This document shows, piece by piece, positions 30,700 to 40,758 of a stretch of 64,000 nucleotides of DNA (the first letter of the stretch is position 1; the number at the start of each line of letters is the position of its first letter). The stretch spans positions 34,080,001 to 34,144,000 of the forward strand of contig NC_068975.1 of NCBI RefSeq assembly GCF_016808095.1, written 5' to 3'. A program made the translations under genes and the position numbers. Below the pieces are notes generated by a model. The model had not been told where the DNA came from, made no database searches, and worked only from the letters and a program-made list of their open reading frames with translations. Origin of the DNA: Vigna angularis. Lineage: Eukaryota > Streptophyta > Magnoliopsida > Fabales > Fabaceae.

Positions 30700-33600
30700 A
30701 AAAATATTCAAATCCAATCCAAAGTTTGTAAAAATAAAAGGTCAAAAGATTAGGGCAATTACTCCCTCTACCACCACACAGTTCCTGCACCTCTCCATTT
30801 CTTTTTTTATCCTTTAGAAATATTTAATTTCTAATTTTAACTTTTACCGACATTCATGAACGGAGCTCGATATCCGTGAACAGATCTAGATATCTGTTAA
30901 AGGACAAACATATGTGCCTTATCTGCCGCACGGTTATCTTCTTCCTCTGAACACAAAAAACGCAGGCAACCAACTAGTACAGCAAGCATACCGCACACAG
31001 AATGTATATTCAAATACATTAAAATGAAAATCAATCATGCACATTACGTCAAGCCGAGTAGCAAGCTCTTGAAAGATTTGATGGAGTATACAATTGTAGT
31101 TTCACTGGCAGACAAAAATTAGGGTTTCATTTTATTTGCCTAGCTCGCTGCTTTCTCTATTCTTCAATTGCGTGAGTACGTGCATAATTTGGATGAATTT
31201 GATATTGTTTTTTAATTTTATTTTCTTTATTTTTTGCGTTTGTGCTTCTGCATTGATGTATGATCAATTTGTTGTTACAATATGAGACTCTTTTATCTGA
31301 AGAATGCTCAAATTCTTAAATTTGAGACCTTTGTTCTTTTAACATTTCTGAATAACGATCGTTTTTGTGTTAGTTTTTCACCGCCACACCACCAACGCAC
31401 CACGAACACACAAGGAGGACCAAAATGGAGAAGAAAGAAAGAATGAAGTGGAAACGAATATGAAAAATGGTAGAAGAAAATAGATACAAGAAAGAGAGAA
31501 AGTGAAGGGAGTGGGGACTGCTACTGCCAGTGAAAATGAATGGTAAAGAATTAGAGTTTTCATATAAAAGTAAAAAAATAAATGATTAAAGTAAAAAAGG
31601 GTAATTTGTAATTAAGAAAAAATTAGAAAGGCATAGGAAGCGGTTGGAGTGATAAAGAGAGTAGCTCTCAAAGATTAGATGCATTTGTGAATGTCTAATT
31701 ATTTTTTTTATAAAATTTTCATTATACGGTTTTCTAAAATTAAATTGCCATAATTCACCATTAATTTCGTATTCAATGATGGGAAAAAAGGTTAGTGTAT
31801 GTACTTTGCTGTTAAATTTTATTAGTAATATTTTACATAAACAAGACACCGCTATAACGTAATAATTTGTGACAAAAATTAGATTACGTAATAAAAACAT
31901 AAAAATTGCTTAAATTTGAAAAAGAGAAACATCATATATGAAATTAAAATTTTACAAAAACTGTTACAAATTTATAAAATTAGACTCTAAGCACATTTAA
32001 AACAAAACAAAAGTTTGAACTATCAACATGTTGGTTGAATAAATCAAAATCAAAATCCTTTAAGTTCACAAATTTGAGCTATCAACATTTTTTTCAAAGA
32101 TGAATTATTAGATACGTATACATTTTACAAGATAAATTATAAATATGCATACATTTTATTTCGTATTTGGATAAAAAAATTAAAGATAATTCATTTTATT
32201 AAAATATTTAAATATTTTATTATAAAATATATTATTTAGATAAAATAAAATAAAATTTTACAAATTGATGAAAATAATGTCATTTCCAAAAATTATAAAA
32301 TCTTAAATTTTAATATAAAAATTTAAAATTTAAAATGCTTCCTATTTGTTTTTCTTTAAATTTATAATCTTATTATTTTATATTTTATTTTTGGCTCAAT
32401 TTTAAATTTTAGTTGTGATATTATTTTGATATAAAGTTAGTTGGATTGCTTATAATAATCTTGATTATAATATAAGTTAGGATTATTTATTTTTGGATTT
32501 ATTTAATATTCTCTGGATTCATTGATAAACTCAAATTTAATATTCGTCCAGTAATGAATCTGGAAAATGCAAACTCATAATTCTGCATAAAAGAGAGTTC
32601 TCTTAGCACTAATGAATGTTTTTATCTTTTATCTAAATCAAAATAGTACCAATTTCGCCAAAATGTCTTATTAGAAGCCCAGGACTGTAGATCTAACCCA
32701 AATTTCACAATTCAAAAACCTATTTTATCATTTAACCGTATGTTTACTTATTTCTCAAAATTTCCCCAAATAAATTTAACAAATATAATGCACCAATTCA
32801 ACATTCGATTCACATAATAACAAACAATCAATTAATATCATACAAATCAAATATACAAAGATTAAAATTAACTTTCTTTATCTAGTTAAACAACCTCTAG
32901 CATCTCAAATACTCTTTAGAATTATATTTCTCACAAAATGACCTAACTAGATAAATAAGATCCCAATTAGAAATATAAATATATCAGCATGATTATAGAG
33001 GAAAATAGATTCACTTAGAGCACCTTTGAATCACATGCTTGCCTTTCAACTCAATGCAACCCAAAGAACAAAACTGTCTTAAAAATAACAAAAAAGAAAC
33101 TTACTCTGTTCTTCACTGTGACTGAATAAATATATAAAGTTATTTATTAGGAATACTTCCACAATTTTCTATATTTAAAGGGCTAAAGATTGGAGTTAAT
33201 ATTTTAAAAAATTAGTAAAAAGAAAGGTTTTGGAAAGAAAATTTAGAGATGATAGTTTTAATAAAATAAACTTCACTTAATAAAATATTTATTCATAGGG
33301 CCAATTTTTATTATTAAAATAGTATAATGTCATCTTTTAAAAGACACCACCTCTTTTACCGTTTTATACAATCTTAACCTTACAATTCTTTTAATTAGTG
33401 ATAAAAGATTTTTTAAATTAATTTTTTAGAATTCTACAAGAATCATAGATGTGTATTGATGTAAACAATCTAATTTTTTAGAAGCGAACAAATAAATTTT
33501 GGAATAAAATTTATTGTTTTCTAAGTTATTTATTAATTTTTTGGGATAAAATTTAGATGCAATTCCTAGTGTTTTTTATTATGAACTAAAATTTTACTTC

Positions 33601-34754
33601 AATAACATATTTAACGAAAACTTTTATAATTAAAAAGTCCAGAAAGTAAATGATAACTTACAGATTTAAACTTAAGAAATAAAGTGACATATGACCAATA
33701 TAGTTAATGTTAACCTCTTGTGTTGCGATGTTATCTTTTTAAGCTCCTCAAAGGATTTGTTTGTTTGTTATTATGAAGAGGAAATGTTATATTTTTAATT
33801 CTTTGGAGTGTATAAATCGCCCTCCTTGCGCCAGTTATGAAGATATATATCAACCTTATTTTATAATATTTCGCTTTGACGTATATACGCATGGAAACAC
33901 TTTTATGTCTTATATTTATCCAAAAAGACAAAAAATGAAACAGTAATGAGGAAAGGATAAAGAAAGAAAAGGACATTGATCTAATAAGGACAATAACTAC
34001 TACTGTAAGTAACGCCTAAGCGTTTGTTTTTTAATTCAACAGAAACATCTAACCTAGTCTGCATCCTCGTTCTTAAAGATGGTAAACGTTGGAGCCAAGG
34101 ATTATTTGGAACTATTCAAATGTCCTTATTTGCTTTTCTTTATATTTTAATTACCTTCAAATGTGCAGTTAAATCCTGAATTAGGAGATAAATCATTTCT
34201 TAATGTAGCCATACAACCAAAACAGGACAACTTTGCATATGATTATCAGATTGTCACCATTCATGACTGTGAAGGGGTGATTGTAACATACGCATTTGAA
34301 TTATCTATGTCATTCTCAACACATCTTTAGCTATAATTATCATATTTTTTAATGACCACAATTTTCGTTTAAAATTGTTCATTTTCTCTGAAGTGTTATT
34401 TAAGTTGAGGGATGGAAAAGGAGAAATATAACAAATTATTGGTTTCTTTGCATGATTAATAGTTCAAGTACATAAACTCTAAAATTTACTAATATTACAA
34501 CAACGATAAAAGGGTGCGTCCTTTGAAAAACTTTGTGTCGATATCAACAACACGGCCTGCAATGGTGGCATTCTAAAATACACATAAATCATGCCCTATG
34601 TGTCATGCAGATTTTGGCATGTTCTTATTTGTCCCTTTCGAAGAGATGAAGATGCTTTCCTTATCATTCAAGCTTATAAACCGTGTTCCCTTGAAGCTCA
34701 AAAGGTTCGGTAAGTCTCATAGGGGCATGTTTTGAGATTTCGTAAGAAGCAAAA
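30700..34754. other. Long AT-rich intergenic stretch
   Basis: No gene recognised. At about 31120-31170 a TTAGGGTTTC leader-like stretch ends in a possible donor (gc|gtgagt). It could be a 5' UTR relic, but no coding exon follows. The final few hundred bases are the likely ERF promoter. Confidence 0.5.
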
Positions 34755-35819
34755 ATGGGAGCAGTGAATGATGCAAACCGCAGCAGAAAGAAGTCATCAT
34801 CAAGAGGGCACCACAGGTTTGTGGGGGTTCGACAAAGGCCATCAGGGAGATGGGTGGCAGAGATCAAAGACTCTCTACAGAAGGTCAGGCTTTGGCTTGG
34901 AACATTTGACACAGCTGAGGATGCAGCTAGGGCATATGACAATGCTGCTCGAGCCTTGAGAGGTGCCAATGCTAGAACCAACTTTGAATTGCCTGAAGCA
35001 ACTTCTGGTGATGCTTCTAAGCGTGGTGATGGCGGTGGTTCAACCTTTGTGCCCAATTGCTCTGAACCCTTTTCTTTTGAGGATGTCAATGAGCCAAGTG
35101 AAGAAGCTGAAGGCCTTCTTGGTGCACTTAAGGCCAAGCTGCTTGATGGAAAGAAAGGAAAGTTTCACTTTCCATTTCTTCCTAATAGTGCTGCTTCCCC
35201 GCTTGTTCAATCTGGCTGGGTTTCAACATCAACTCAGAATGTTTGTTCCGCGGAGAAAGATTTATTGTTACCATCATCAGCCAGTAATACTGTCCTCTCA
35301 AGTATGAATGGAACTGGAGCCAACCCTTTACTTGGTGTTACGAGTACTTTAGAAACATCAAACACTTGTTCAAAGAGTGTGGTTATCCCAAATCATGATC
35401 ATGAAGGTTCTGAAGGAAGAAGTTCTAGAGTCGACTCTCATCAACTTTGTCAAACTCCACCTGAGGCAACATGGTTCAATGAAGTGGCATATGAATTGCC
35501 TTGGCCTACACAATGTATGAGCCAAGTTCCTGATAATAATAATAATAGCCTTCTTGCATCTGCAGCCACCTTGGCATGGCCACTTTCCGAGGTGATTGAG
35601 TCCATTGATATGGCATGCCCAGATCAAGGGCCATCAAATTGCAACAAAAGTGGCCAAATGATGAATATGGTGAGCATGCAGTTACCTCTAGTTGGTGGTG
35701 CAACTGAAGGGCTTTGGACATTGGAACAACAACAATTTGTGCAATATGAGAACAACAGTTGGTTTAGTTATAATGGCTCTTGGGATCCTCTCCTTTATGT
35801 CCCTTCTGAGCTAGCTTGA
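34755..35819 (+). CDS. AP2/ERF transcription factor (ERN/RAP2.11-like AP2 domain)
   Basis: Single-exon gene, 354 codons. One AP2 domain at residues 21-77 starts [20 protein letters not shown] and contains [16 protein letters not shown] and ends ARTNF, so the protein should bind GCC-box/DRE-like DNA in the nucleus. At the two class-defining positions it has Val14 (as in DREB) and Asp19 (as in ERF); the VAEIKD form recalls the RAP2.11 and nodulation-related ERN proteins, but I cannot place it firmly. A basic patch RSRKKSSSR precedes the domain. The rest is Ser/Asn-rich, with the acidic segment [20 protein letters not shown] (about 109-128) as a candidate activation region. The Met is the first in frame and gives the normal short leader before AP2. 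A Copia element begins 104 bp after the stop on the opposite strand. Confidence 0.93.
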   Translation: MGAVNDANRSRKKSSSRGHHRFVGVRQRPSGRWVAEIKDSLQKVRLWLGTFDTAEDAARAYDNAARALRGANARTNFELPEATSGDASKRGDGGGSTFVPNCSEPFSFEDVNEPSEEAEGLLGALKAKLLDGKKGKFHFPFLPNSAASPLVQSGWVSTSTQNVCSAEKDLLLPSSASNTVLSSMNGTGANPLLGVTSTLETSNTCSKSVVIPNHDHEGSEGRSSRVDSHQLCQTPPEATWFNEVAYELPWPTQCMSQVPDNNNNSLLASAATLAWPLSEVIESIDMACPDQGPSNCNKSGQMMNMVSMQLPLVGGATEGLWTLEQQQFVQYENNSWFSYNGSWDPLLYVPSELA

Positions 35820-35918
35820 TTAGTGTTAAATATTGTTTGTGAAAGAAATCTTAAGTTGTCAGTTCTTAATACTATTGATTTACCAATCATTCTTTAATTT
35901 TAATTTCATAATGTACCC

Positions 35919-35923
35919 TTTTG
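35919..35923. repeat. Target-site duplication TTTTG (left)
   Basis: TTTTG here and at 40754-40758 brackets the second Copia element. Confidence 0.92.
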
Positions 35924-36129
35924 TGTCAAATATCAGAAAAATCATAACAGAATGACACGTATTGCAGGCATGCAACGCACTGCACTGTACTGTGTGTTTT
36001 ATTGAATGAGCAACGTGTGTATTTATACAATGGAAGAAGAGAGAGAAAAATAAAATATCAGAGAAGCACTAGAAGCTTCCGTAACAGCGGTGAGACAAAA
36101 CTAATCCAAAAGACTAATTATGATTAAGA
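35924..36129 (-). repeat. Young Copia 3' LTR
   Basis: 206 bp, identical by eye to the other LTR. Its first six sense-strand bases, TCTTAA, supply the last codon and stop of gag-pol. Confidence 0.96.
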
Positions 36130-39100
36130 CCCCCCCTCAAGCTGGGAATAAAGATTGAACATTCCCAGCTTGGTACGAAGAGTGGAGAACAAAGAAGGAG
36201 ACAGAGACTTGGTGAAGATATCTGCAAGCTGCTGAGAAGAAAACACGGGTAGTAGTTTCACCAATCCAGATTGAACTTTTTCACGGACTAAGTGGCAATC
36301 AATGTCTATATGTTTGGTGCGCTCATGGAACACTTGATTGGCTGCAATTTGGAGGGCAGACTGATTATCACAGTAGAGAAGAGCAGGTTGCTTGAAAGAA
36401 ATGTTTAAATCTGTGAGTAGATAAGTCAACCATTGAATTTCACATGTGGTGGCAGCAAGAGCACGATATTCAGCCTCTGAGGAGCTGCGAGAAACTGTAG
36501 GTTGCTTTTTAGAACGCCATGAAACAAGTGAATCTCCAAGATACACAGAAAAACCTGTAACAGAACGGCGAGTGTCGAGACAACCTGCCCAGTCAGAGTC
36601 ACTAAACGCCTTCAATTGGAGAGAACTCTTAGTTGCAAAAAACAGACCGAAACCAGGTGCTTGCTTTAGATATCGTAAAATACGAAAAGCTGCTTGAGAA
36701 TGTGCTGATGTAGGAGCTGACATGAATTGGCTGAGATGATGGACAACATAGGAGATGTCAGGGCGAGTGGTAGTTAAATAAATTAATCTCCCAAGAAGAC
36801 GACGATAGGATGAAGAATCAGGAAGCGGTGTGCCAGATGAGGTGGAAAGCTTAGCAGTGTAATCCATTGGCGTGGCAACAGGACGAGAAGCCAACATACC
36901 ACAATCTGTCAAAATGTCAAGAGTGTACTTTCGTTGAGAGAGATGAATTCCAGTGTTGTTGCGGGCAACTTCTAGACCCAAAAAGTAACGAAGATTGCCA
37001 AGGTTTTTGATTTTAAAAGCATGATCAAGGAGGGCTGTAACAGATTCAATCTCTGCAATATTGTTGCCGGCAAGGACGATATCATCCACATACACAAGAA
37101 TAGCTGTAGTGGAAGATTCGGAAATCTTCAAAAATAGAGAATGATCTGAAGCTGATTGTTTATATCCATGCTGAAGAAGAAAAGAAGAAAGTTTCGCAAA
37201 CCACTGGCGGCTGGCTTGCTTCAATCCATAAATTGATCGTTGAAGTTTACATACTTGGTTTGGGAAAGAAGGATTGATTCCCGGAGGTAGAGTCATGTAG
37301 ACTTCTTCATCTAATTCACCATGAAGAAAAGCGTTATTTACATCCAGTTGTTTTAAGTGCCAATTTAAAATTGCAGCTAAAGCCAAAAGTAGTCGGACTG
37401 TAGTGAGTTTTGCCACAGGGGAGAAAGTGGCAATATAATCCAAGCCTTCCATTTGAGTGTATCCCTTAGCAACAAGACGAGCTTTGTAACGTTCAATACT
37501 GCCATCTGCATGATACTTGATTTTATAAATCCATCGACAACCAATAACATGTTTATGGGGGGGCAGAGACGTGACAATCCAAGTATTATTCAATGTTAAA
37601 GCCTCCAATTCAGCTTGCATGGCCTTTTTCCAGCAATCATGTTTAACCGCTTCAGCATAGGAATGTGGTTCGGTGATTGTGGAAATGGAAGAAACAAATG
37701 ATTGAAAATTGTTAGAAAGGTGAGAATAAGAAAGATGATCTTGAATGGGATAACGCATACCTGGATGAAGATTGGTAGTAGTTGATGTGAATGAATGATG
37801 GTAATCTTGAAGATAAGAAGGAGGATGATGAGCACGACTGGATCGCCTTAGTGGGTTTGTTGGGGAAGTTGTCTCAGCAGAAAGAGGGGAAGGAGCTGGA
37901 TTAGATGTAGTAGATGGATAAGGAATAAAGTCAGGAGAGAGAGAAGTATTATGAAATGGAGTTGGTGAGACAGTAGAAATATTAAAATCAGGAGATGGAG
38001 GTTGAAGGAATGGAAAGTGATCTTCATAAAAGTATACATTGCGTGAGATGACAATGCTACGATTATGAAGATTATAGGCAAGGTATCCTTTTGTATTGTG
38101 TGGGATGCCAAGGAAAATACAAGGATGGGCTCGTGGGTCTAATTTCTTACGATGGGCAATAGATGTAGAAATGTAACACAAACATCCAAATACTCTCAGG
38201 TTAGAAATATCACATGTATGACCATAAAGTTTTTGAAAAGGAGTGTTATTATTGAGAAACGGTGTTGGGATAAGATTTATCAAATAAGTGGCATGCAAAA
38301 GTGCATAATTCCAAAAACATGCAGGTAAATTTGAGTGAAAAAGAAGAGCCCGAGTAACATTAAGTAAATGTTGATGTTTGCGCTCGACAATTCCATTTTG
38401 TTGTGGAGTTTCTACACAGGATGTTTGATGTATGATACCTTTAGATTTGAAAAATTCATGCATAGAGAACTCAACACCATTATCTGTGCGAATGATTTGA
38501 ACATGAGAGTTAAATTGGTTTTCAGCAAAAGTAATGAAATTAACAAGCAGTTGGCGAGTCTGTGCTTTATTGGTCATGAGAAAAATCCATGTGAAACGTG
38601 TATGATCATCCACGATTGTGAGAAAAAATTTGTGACCATGCATGGAAGGGGTAGAGTAAGGGCCCCATATGTCCATATGCAAAAGAGAAAAAGGTTTTTG
38701 AGCATGCGAATGACTTGTTGGAAATGGAAGTTTGCGTTGTTTTGCATAATGACAAGAATTGCAAATGAAAGTTTCATTTATGGTCAAACAAGGATATATC
38801 TTCTGCATAGTATGTAGACGAGTGTTTGATAAATGCCCAAGGCGAAAATGCCAAAGATCAATAGGCAAAACATTACAATCAGGATGTACTACAGTAGAAT
38901 GGATTTGGGGAAAATTAAAAGTCTGAGGAACAAGCTGGTATAGACCATTCTTTACATCAACTGAACCAATCTTCATCTTGGTTTTTGTATCCTGTATGAG
39001 ACAAGAGTTAGCTGTGAAAAGAATCTGATAAGATGTATTCAAGACCAATTTTGACAGAGAAATCAAATTGTATGTGAATGAAGGAACATATAAAACATCA

Positions 39101-40485
39101 ACAAGAGCAAAAGTGGAAGTGAGGTGAACTGTGCCAGCATGAGTAGCTATAACACGATGACTATTAGGAAGGTTAATAGTAATAGGAGCAATGGCATGAT
39201 ATGAAGTGAAAAATTGTAAGGAATTAGAAACATGGTCTGTGGCTCCTGAATCAAGGATCCAGGGAGCTGTGTGGAGTGTGTGTGTGGTGCAAATTATGGA
39301 TGAGATACTACCTGAAGGATGTGATGTGTGTGTAGAAGAAGAAATTGAACCAATGTGATTAACATGCGCAGAACTGGATGCTGAAGCAGTGTGAGATGGT
39401 TGCTGAATCAAGGCCAATAAAGCTTGATATTGTTGAGGAGTAAACCGAATTTCTGAATTCTCTGAAGCAGTATGTTGTTCCTTTTCAGCAACTGGTGCTT
39501 CAGTGAGTGAAACACTATTAGCAGAAGAGAATTTGGCATTAAAGAAGCGGTGACCAGGAGGATATCCATGCTTCTTATAGCAAACTTCAATGGTGTGACC
39601 GGTCTTTCCACAATATGAGCAAATTTTTCCACGAGTGGGGGCACTCTTACAAGCAGAATGATTTGGGAAACCGTGTTTGCGGTAACAGGTACTTTCAGTG
39701 TGACCAGAACGTCCACAAAAGGCACAAGCAGGAGCGGTGGTGGTAGGAGCATTAACAACATTTATAGAATTTTGTTTTGTCTCTGTATGAAAAATGTCAG
39801 GAATAGAATATTGTCTTTCTTGCTGGGCTACATACGAGAAGATTTTGTTGATTGGAGGTAGGGGATCCATCAACAAAACATGAGAACGAACATTAGCATA
39901 CTGATCATTTAGACCACGAAGAAATTGCATAGCTTGATCTTCTAATTTTCGTTGAGCAAGGGTTGAAGACAATTTACAAGTACATTGTGCACCACAAATG
40001 CAAACCGGATCTGGCCGAAAATTTTCCAGTTCATCCCAAATAACCCTAAGCTGAGTAAAATAATCGGTGACACTGAGATCACCTTGTTTTAGAGAAGAGG
40101 CTTCAAGCTGTAGAGCTGAGATGCGAAGAAGATCACCCTGTGAGTACCGAGATTTGAGATCGCGCCAAATTTCCTCTGCACAGTCCATCCAAAGGATGCT
40201 TTGTCTGATAGATGAAGAAACAGAATGGACAAGCCAGGAGACCACCATGTTATTGCAACGCTTCCAAGCTCCAGAAAGACGATCAGAAACTAATGGCCGT
40301 GGAGTGCTTCCATCAATGAGCTCCACTTTATTCTTGGCACTAAGAGCGGTGAGCATAGATCTGCTCCAAGAATGGTAATTGGTTGAATCAAGTAAAGGAG
40401 AGACTAAGGGCATGGCAGGATTTTCATTGGGATGAAGATATAAAAAATGGTGAACGTTAAAAGAGGGATCAGTTGCATCACCCAT
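36124..40485 (-). CDS. Copia gag-pol polyprotein, intact
   Basis: 1453 codons without interruption. Order: gag (residues 1 to about 250), two CCHC knuckles CAFCGRSGHTESTC and CSYCGKTGHTIEVC (about 255-305), protease WILDSGATDHVS (about 410), GAG-pre-integrase LWHFRLGHLSNTR, integrase core (about 600-720; Asp in HMDIWGP and RTDNGVEF, Glu in NGIVERKHQHL), reverse transcriptase with LDVNNAFLHGELDEEVYM and catalytic YVDD (about 1133), and RNase H (about 1295-1430) with FSDSDWAG, SSSEAEYRAL and ADIFTKSL. The integrase-before-RT order defines Copia. The start ATG lies about 48 nt after the primer-binding site. The stop codon lies inside the 3' LTR and the purine tract encodes the Glu-Gly-Gly just before it. 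Nothing essential appears missing. Confidence 0.96.
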   Translation of the reverse strand: MGDATDPSFNVHHFLYLHPNENPAMPLVSPLLDSTNYHSWSRSMLTALSAKNKVELIDGSTPRPLVSDRLSGAWKRCNNMVVSWLVHSVSSSIRQSILWMDCAEEIWRDLKSRYSQGDLLRISALQLEASSLKQGDLSVTDYFTQLRVIWDELENFRPDPVCICGAQCTCKLSSTLAQRKLEDQAMQFLRGLNDQYANVRSHVLLMDPLPPINKIFSYVAQQERQYSIPDIFHTETKQNSINVVNAPTTTAPACAFCGRSGHTESTCYRKHGFPNHSACKSAPTRGKICSYCGKTGHTIEVCYKKHGYPPGHRFFNAKFSSANSVSLTEAPVAEKEQHTASENSEIRFTPQQYQALLALIQQPSHTASASSSAHVNHIGSISSSTHTSHPSGSISSIICTTHTLHTAPWILDSGATDHVSNSLQFFTSYHAIAPITINLPNSHRVIATHAGTVHLTSTFALVDVLYVPSFTYNLISLSKLVLNTSYQILFTANSCLIQDTKTKMKIGSVDVKNGLYQLVPQTFNFPQIHSTVVHPDCNVLPIDLWHFRLGHLSNTRLHTMQKIYPCLTINETFICNSCHYAKQRKLPFPTSHSHAQKPFSLLHMDIWGPYSTPSMHGHKFFLTIVDDHTRFTWIFLMTNKAQTRQLLVNFITFAENQFNSHVQIIRTDNGVEFSMHEFFKSKGIIHQTSCVETPQQNGIVERKHQHLLNVTRALLFHSNLPACFWNYALLHATYLINLIPTPFLNNNTPFQKLYGHTCDISNLRVFGCLCYISTSIAHRKKLDPRAHPCIFLGIPHNTKGYLAYNLHNRSIVISRNVYFYEDHFPFLQPPSPDFNISTVSPTPFHNTSLSPDFIPYPSTTSNPAPSPLSAETTSPTNPLRRSSRAHHPPSYLQDYHHSFTSTTTNLHPGMRYPIQDHLSYSHLSNNFQSFVSSISTITEPHSYAEAVKHDCWKKAMQAELEALTLNNTWIVTSLPPHKHVIGCRWIYKIKYHADGSIERYKARLVAKGYTQMEGLDYIATFSPVAKLTTVRLLLALAAILNWHLKQLDVNNAFLHGELDEEVYMTLPPGINPSFPNQVCKLQRSIYGLKQASRQWFAKLSSFLLQHGYKQSASDHSLFLKISESSTTAILVYVDDIVLAGNNIAEIESVTALLDHAFKIKNLGNLRYFLGLEVARNNTGIHLSQRKYTLDILTDCGMLASRPVATPMDYTAKLSTSSGTPLPDSSSYRRLLGRLIYLTTTRPDISYVVHHLSQFMSAPTSAHSQAAFRILRYLKQAPGFGLFFATKSSLQLKAFSDSDWAGCLDTRRSVTGFSVYLGDSLVSWRSKKQPTVSRSSSEAEYRALAATTCEIQWLTYLLTDLNISFKQPALLYCDNQSALQIAANQVFHERTKHIDIDCHLVREKVQSGLVKLLPVFSSQQLADIFTKSLSPSLFSTLRTKLGMFNLYSQLEGGS

Positions 40486-40533
40486 GGCAGCAGAAGCAAA
40501 GAATGGTGATGGAGAAGAAGAAGAAGACCGTTA

Positions 40534-40547
40534 GGCTCTGGATACCA
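40534..40547 (-). promoter_or_regulatory. Primer-binding site of young Copia
   Basis: Minus strand TGGTATCCAGAGCC directly follows the 5' LTR end ...TTTGACA. It matches the initiator-Met tRNA site TGGTATCAGAGC except for one extra C. Confidence 0.8.
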
Positions 40548-40753
40548 TGTCAAATATCAGAAAAATCATAACAGAATGACACGTATTGCAGGCATGCAAC
40601 GCACTGCACTGTACTGTGTGTTTTATTGAATGAGCAACGTGTGTATTTATACAATGGAAGAAGAGAGAGAAAAATAAAATATCAGAGAAGCACTAGAAGC
40701 TTCCGTAACAGCGGTGAGACAAAACTAATCCAAAAGACTAATTATGATTAAGA
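40548..40753 (-). repeat. Young Copia 5' LTR
   Basis: 206 bp. On the minus strand TATAAATACA (complement of about 40643-40652) is a probable TATA box for the element's transcript. Confidence 0.95.
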
Positions 40754-40758
40754 TTTTG

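Larger units (their letters stand above)
35924..40753 (-). mobile_element. Young intact Ty1/Copia retrotransposon
   Basis: 4830-bp element on the minus strand with 206-bp LTRs (35924-36129 and 40548-40753) that I read as identical, TSD TTTTG, an initiator-Met type primer-binding site next to the 5' LTR and one uninterrupted gag-pol frame. All features of an active or very recently active element are present. On the sense strand its LTRs begin TC and end CA instead of TG...CA. It sits 104 bp downstream of the ERF stop codon in convergent orientation, so it probably splits that gene's 3' UTR or terminator. Confidence 0.97.

Noticed and set aside
31110..31175. TTAGGGTTTC leader with possible donor site, as start of a gene
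   Set aside because: No coding exon was found downstream, so only a vague 5' UTR relic could be argued.
34664..35137. 157-codon minus-strand frame opposite the ERF gene
   Set aside because: Antisense shadow of the AP2 coding sequence.
38368..38817. 149-codon plus-strand frame
   Set aside because: Antisense to the integrase part of the young Copia element.
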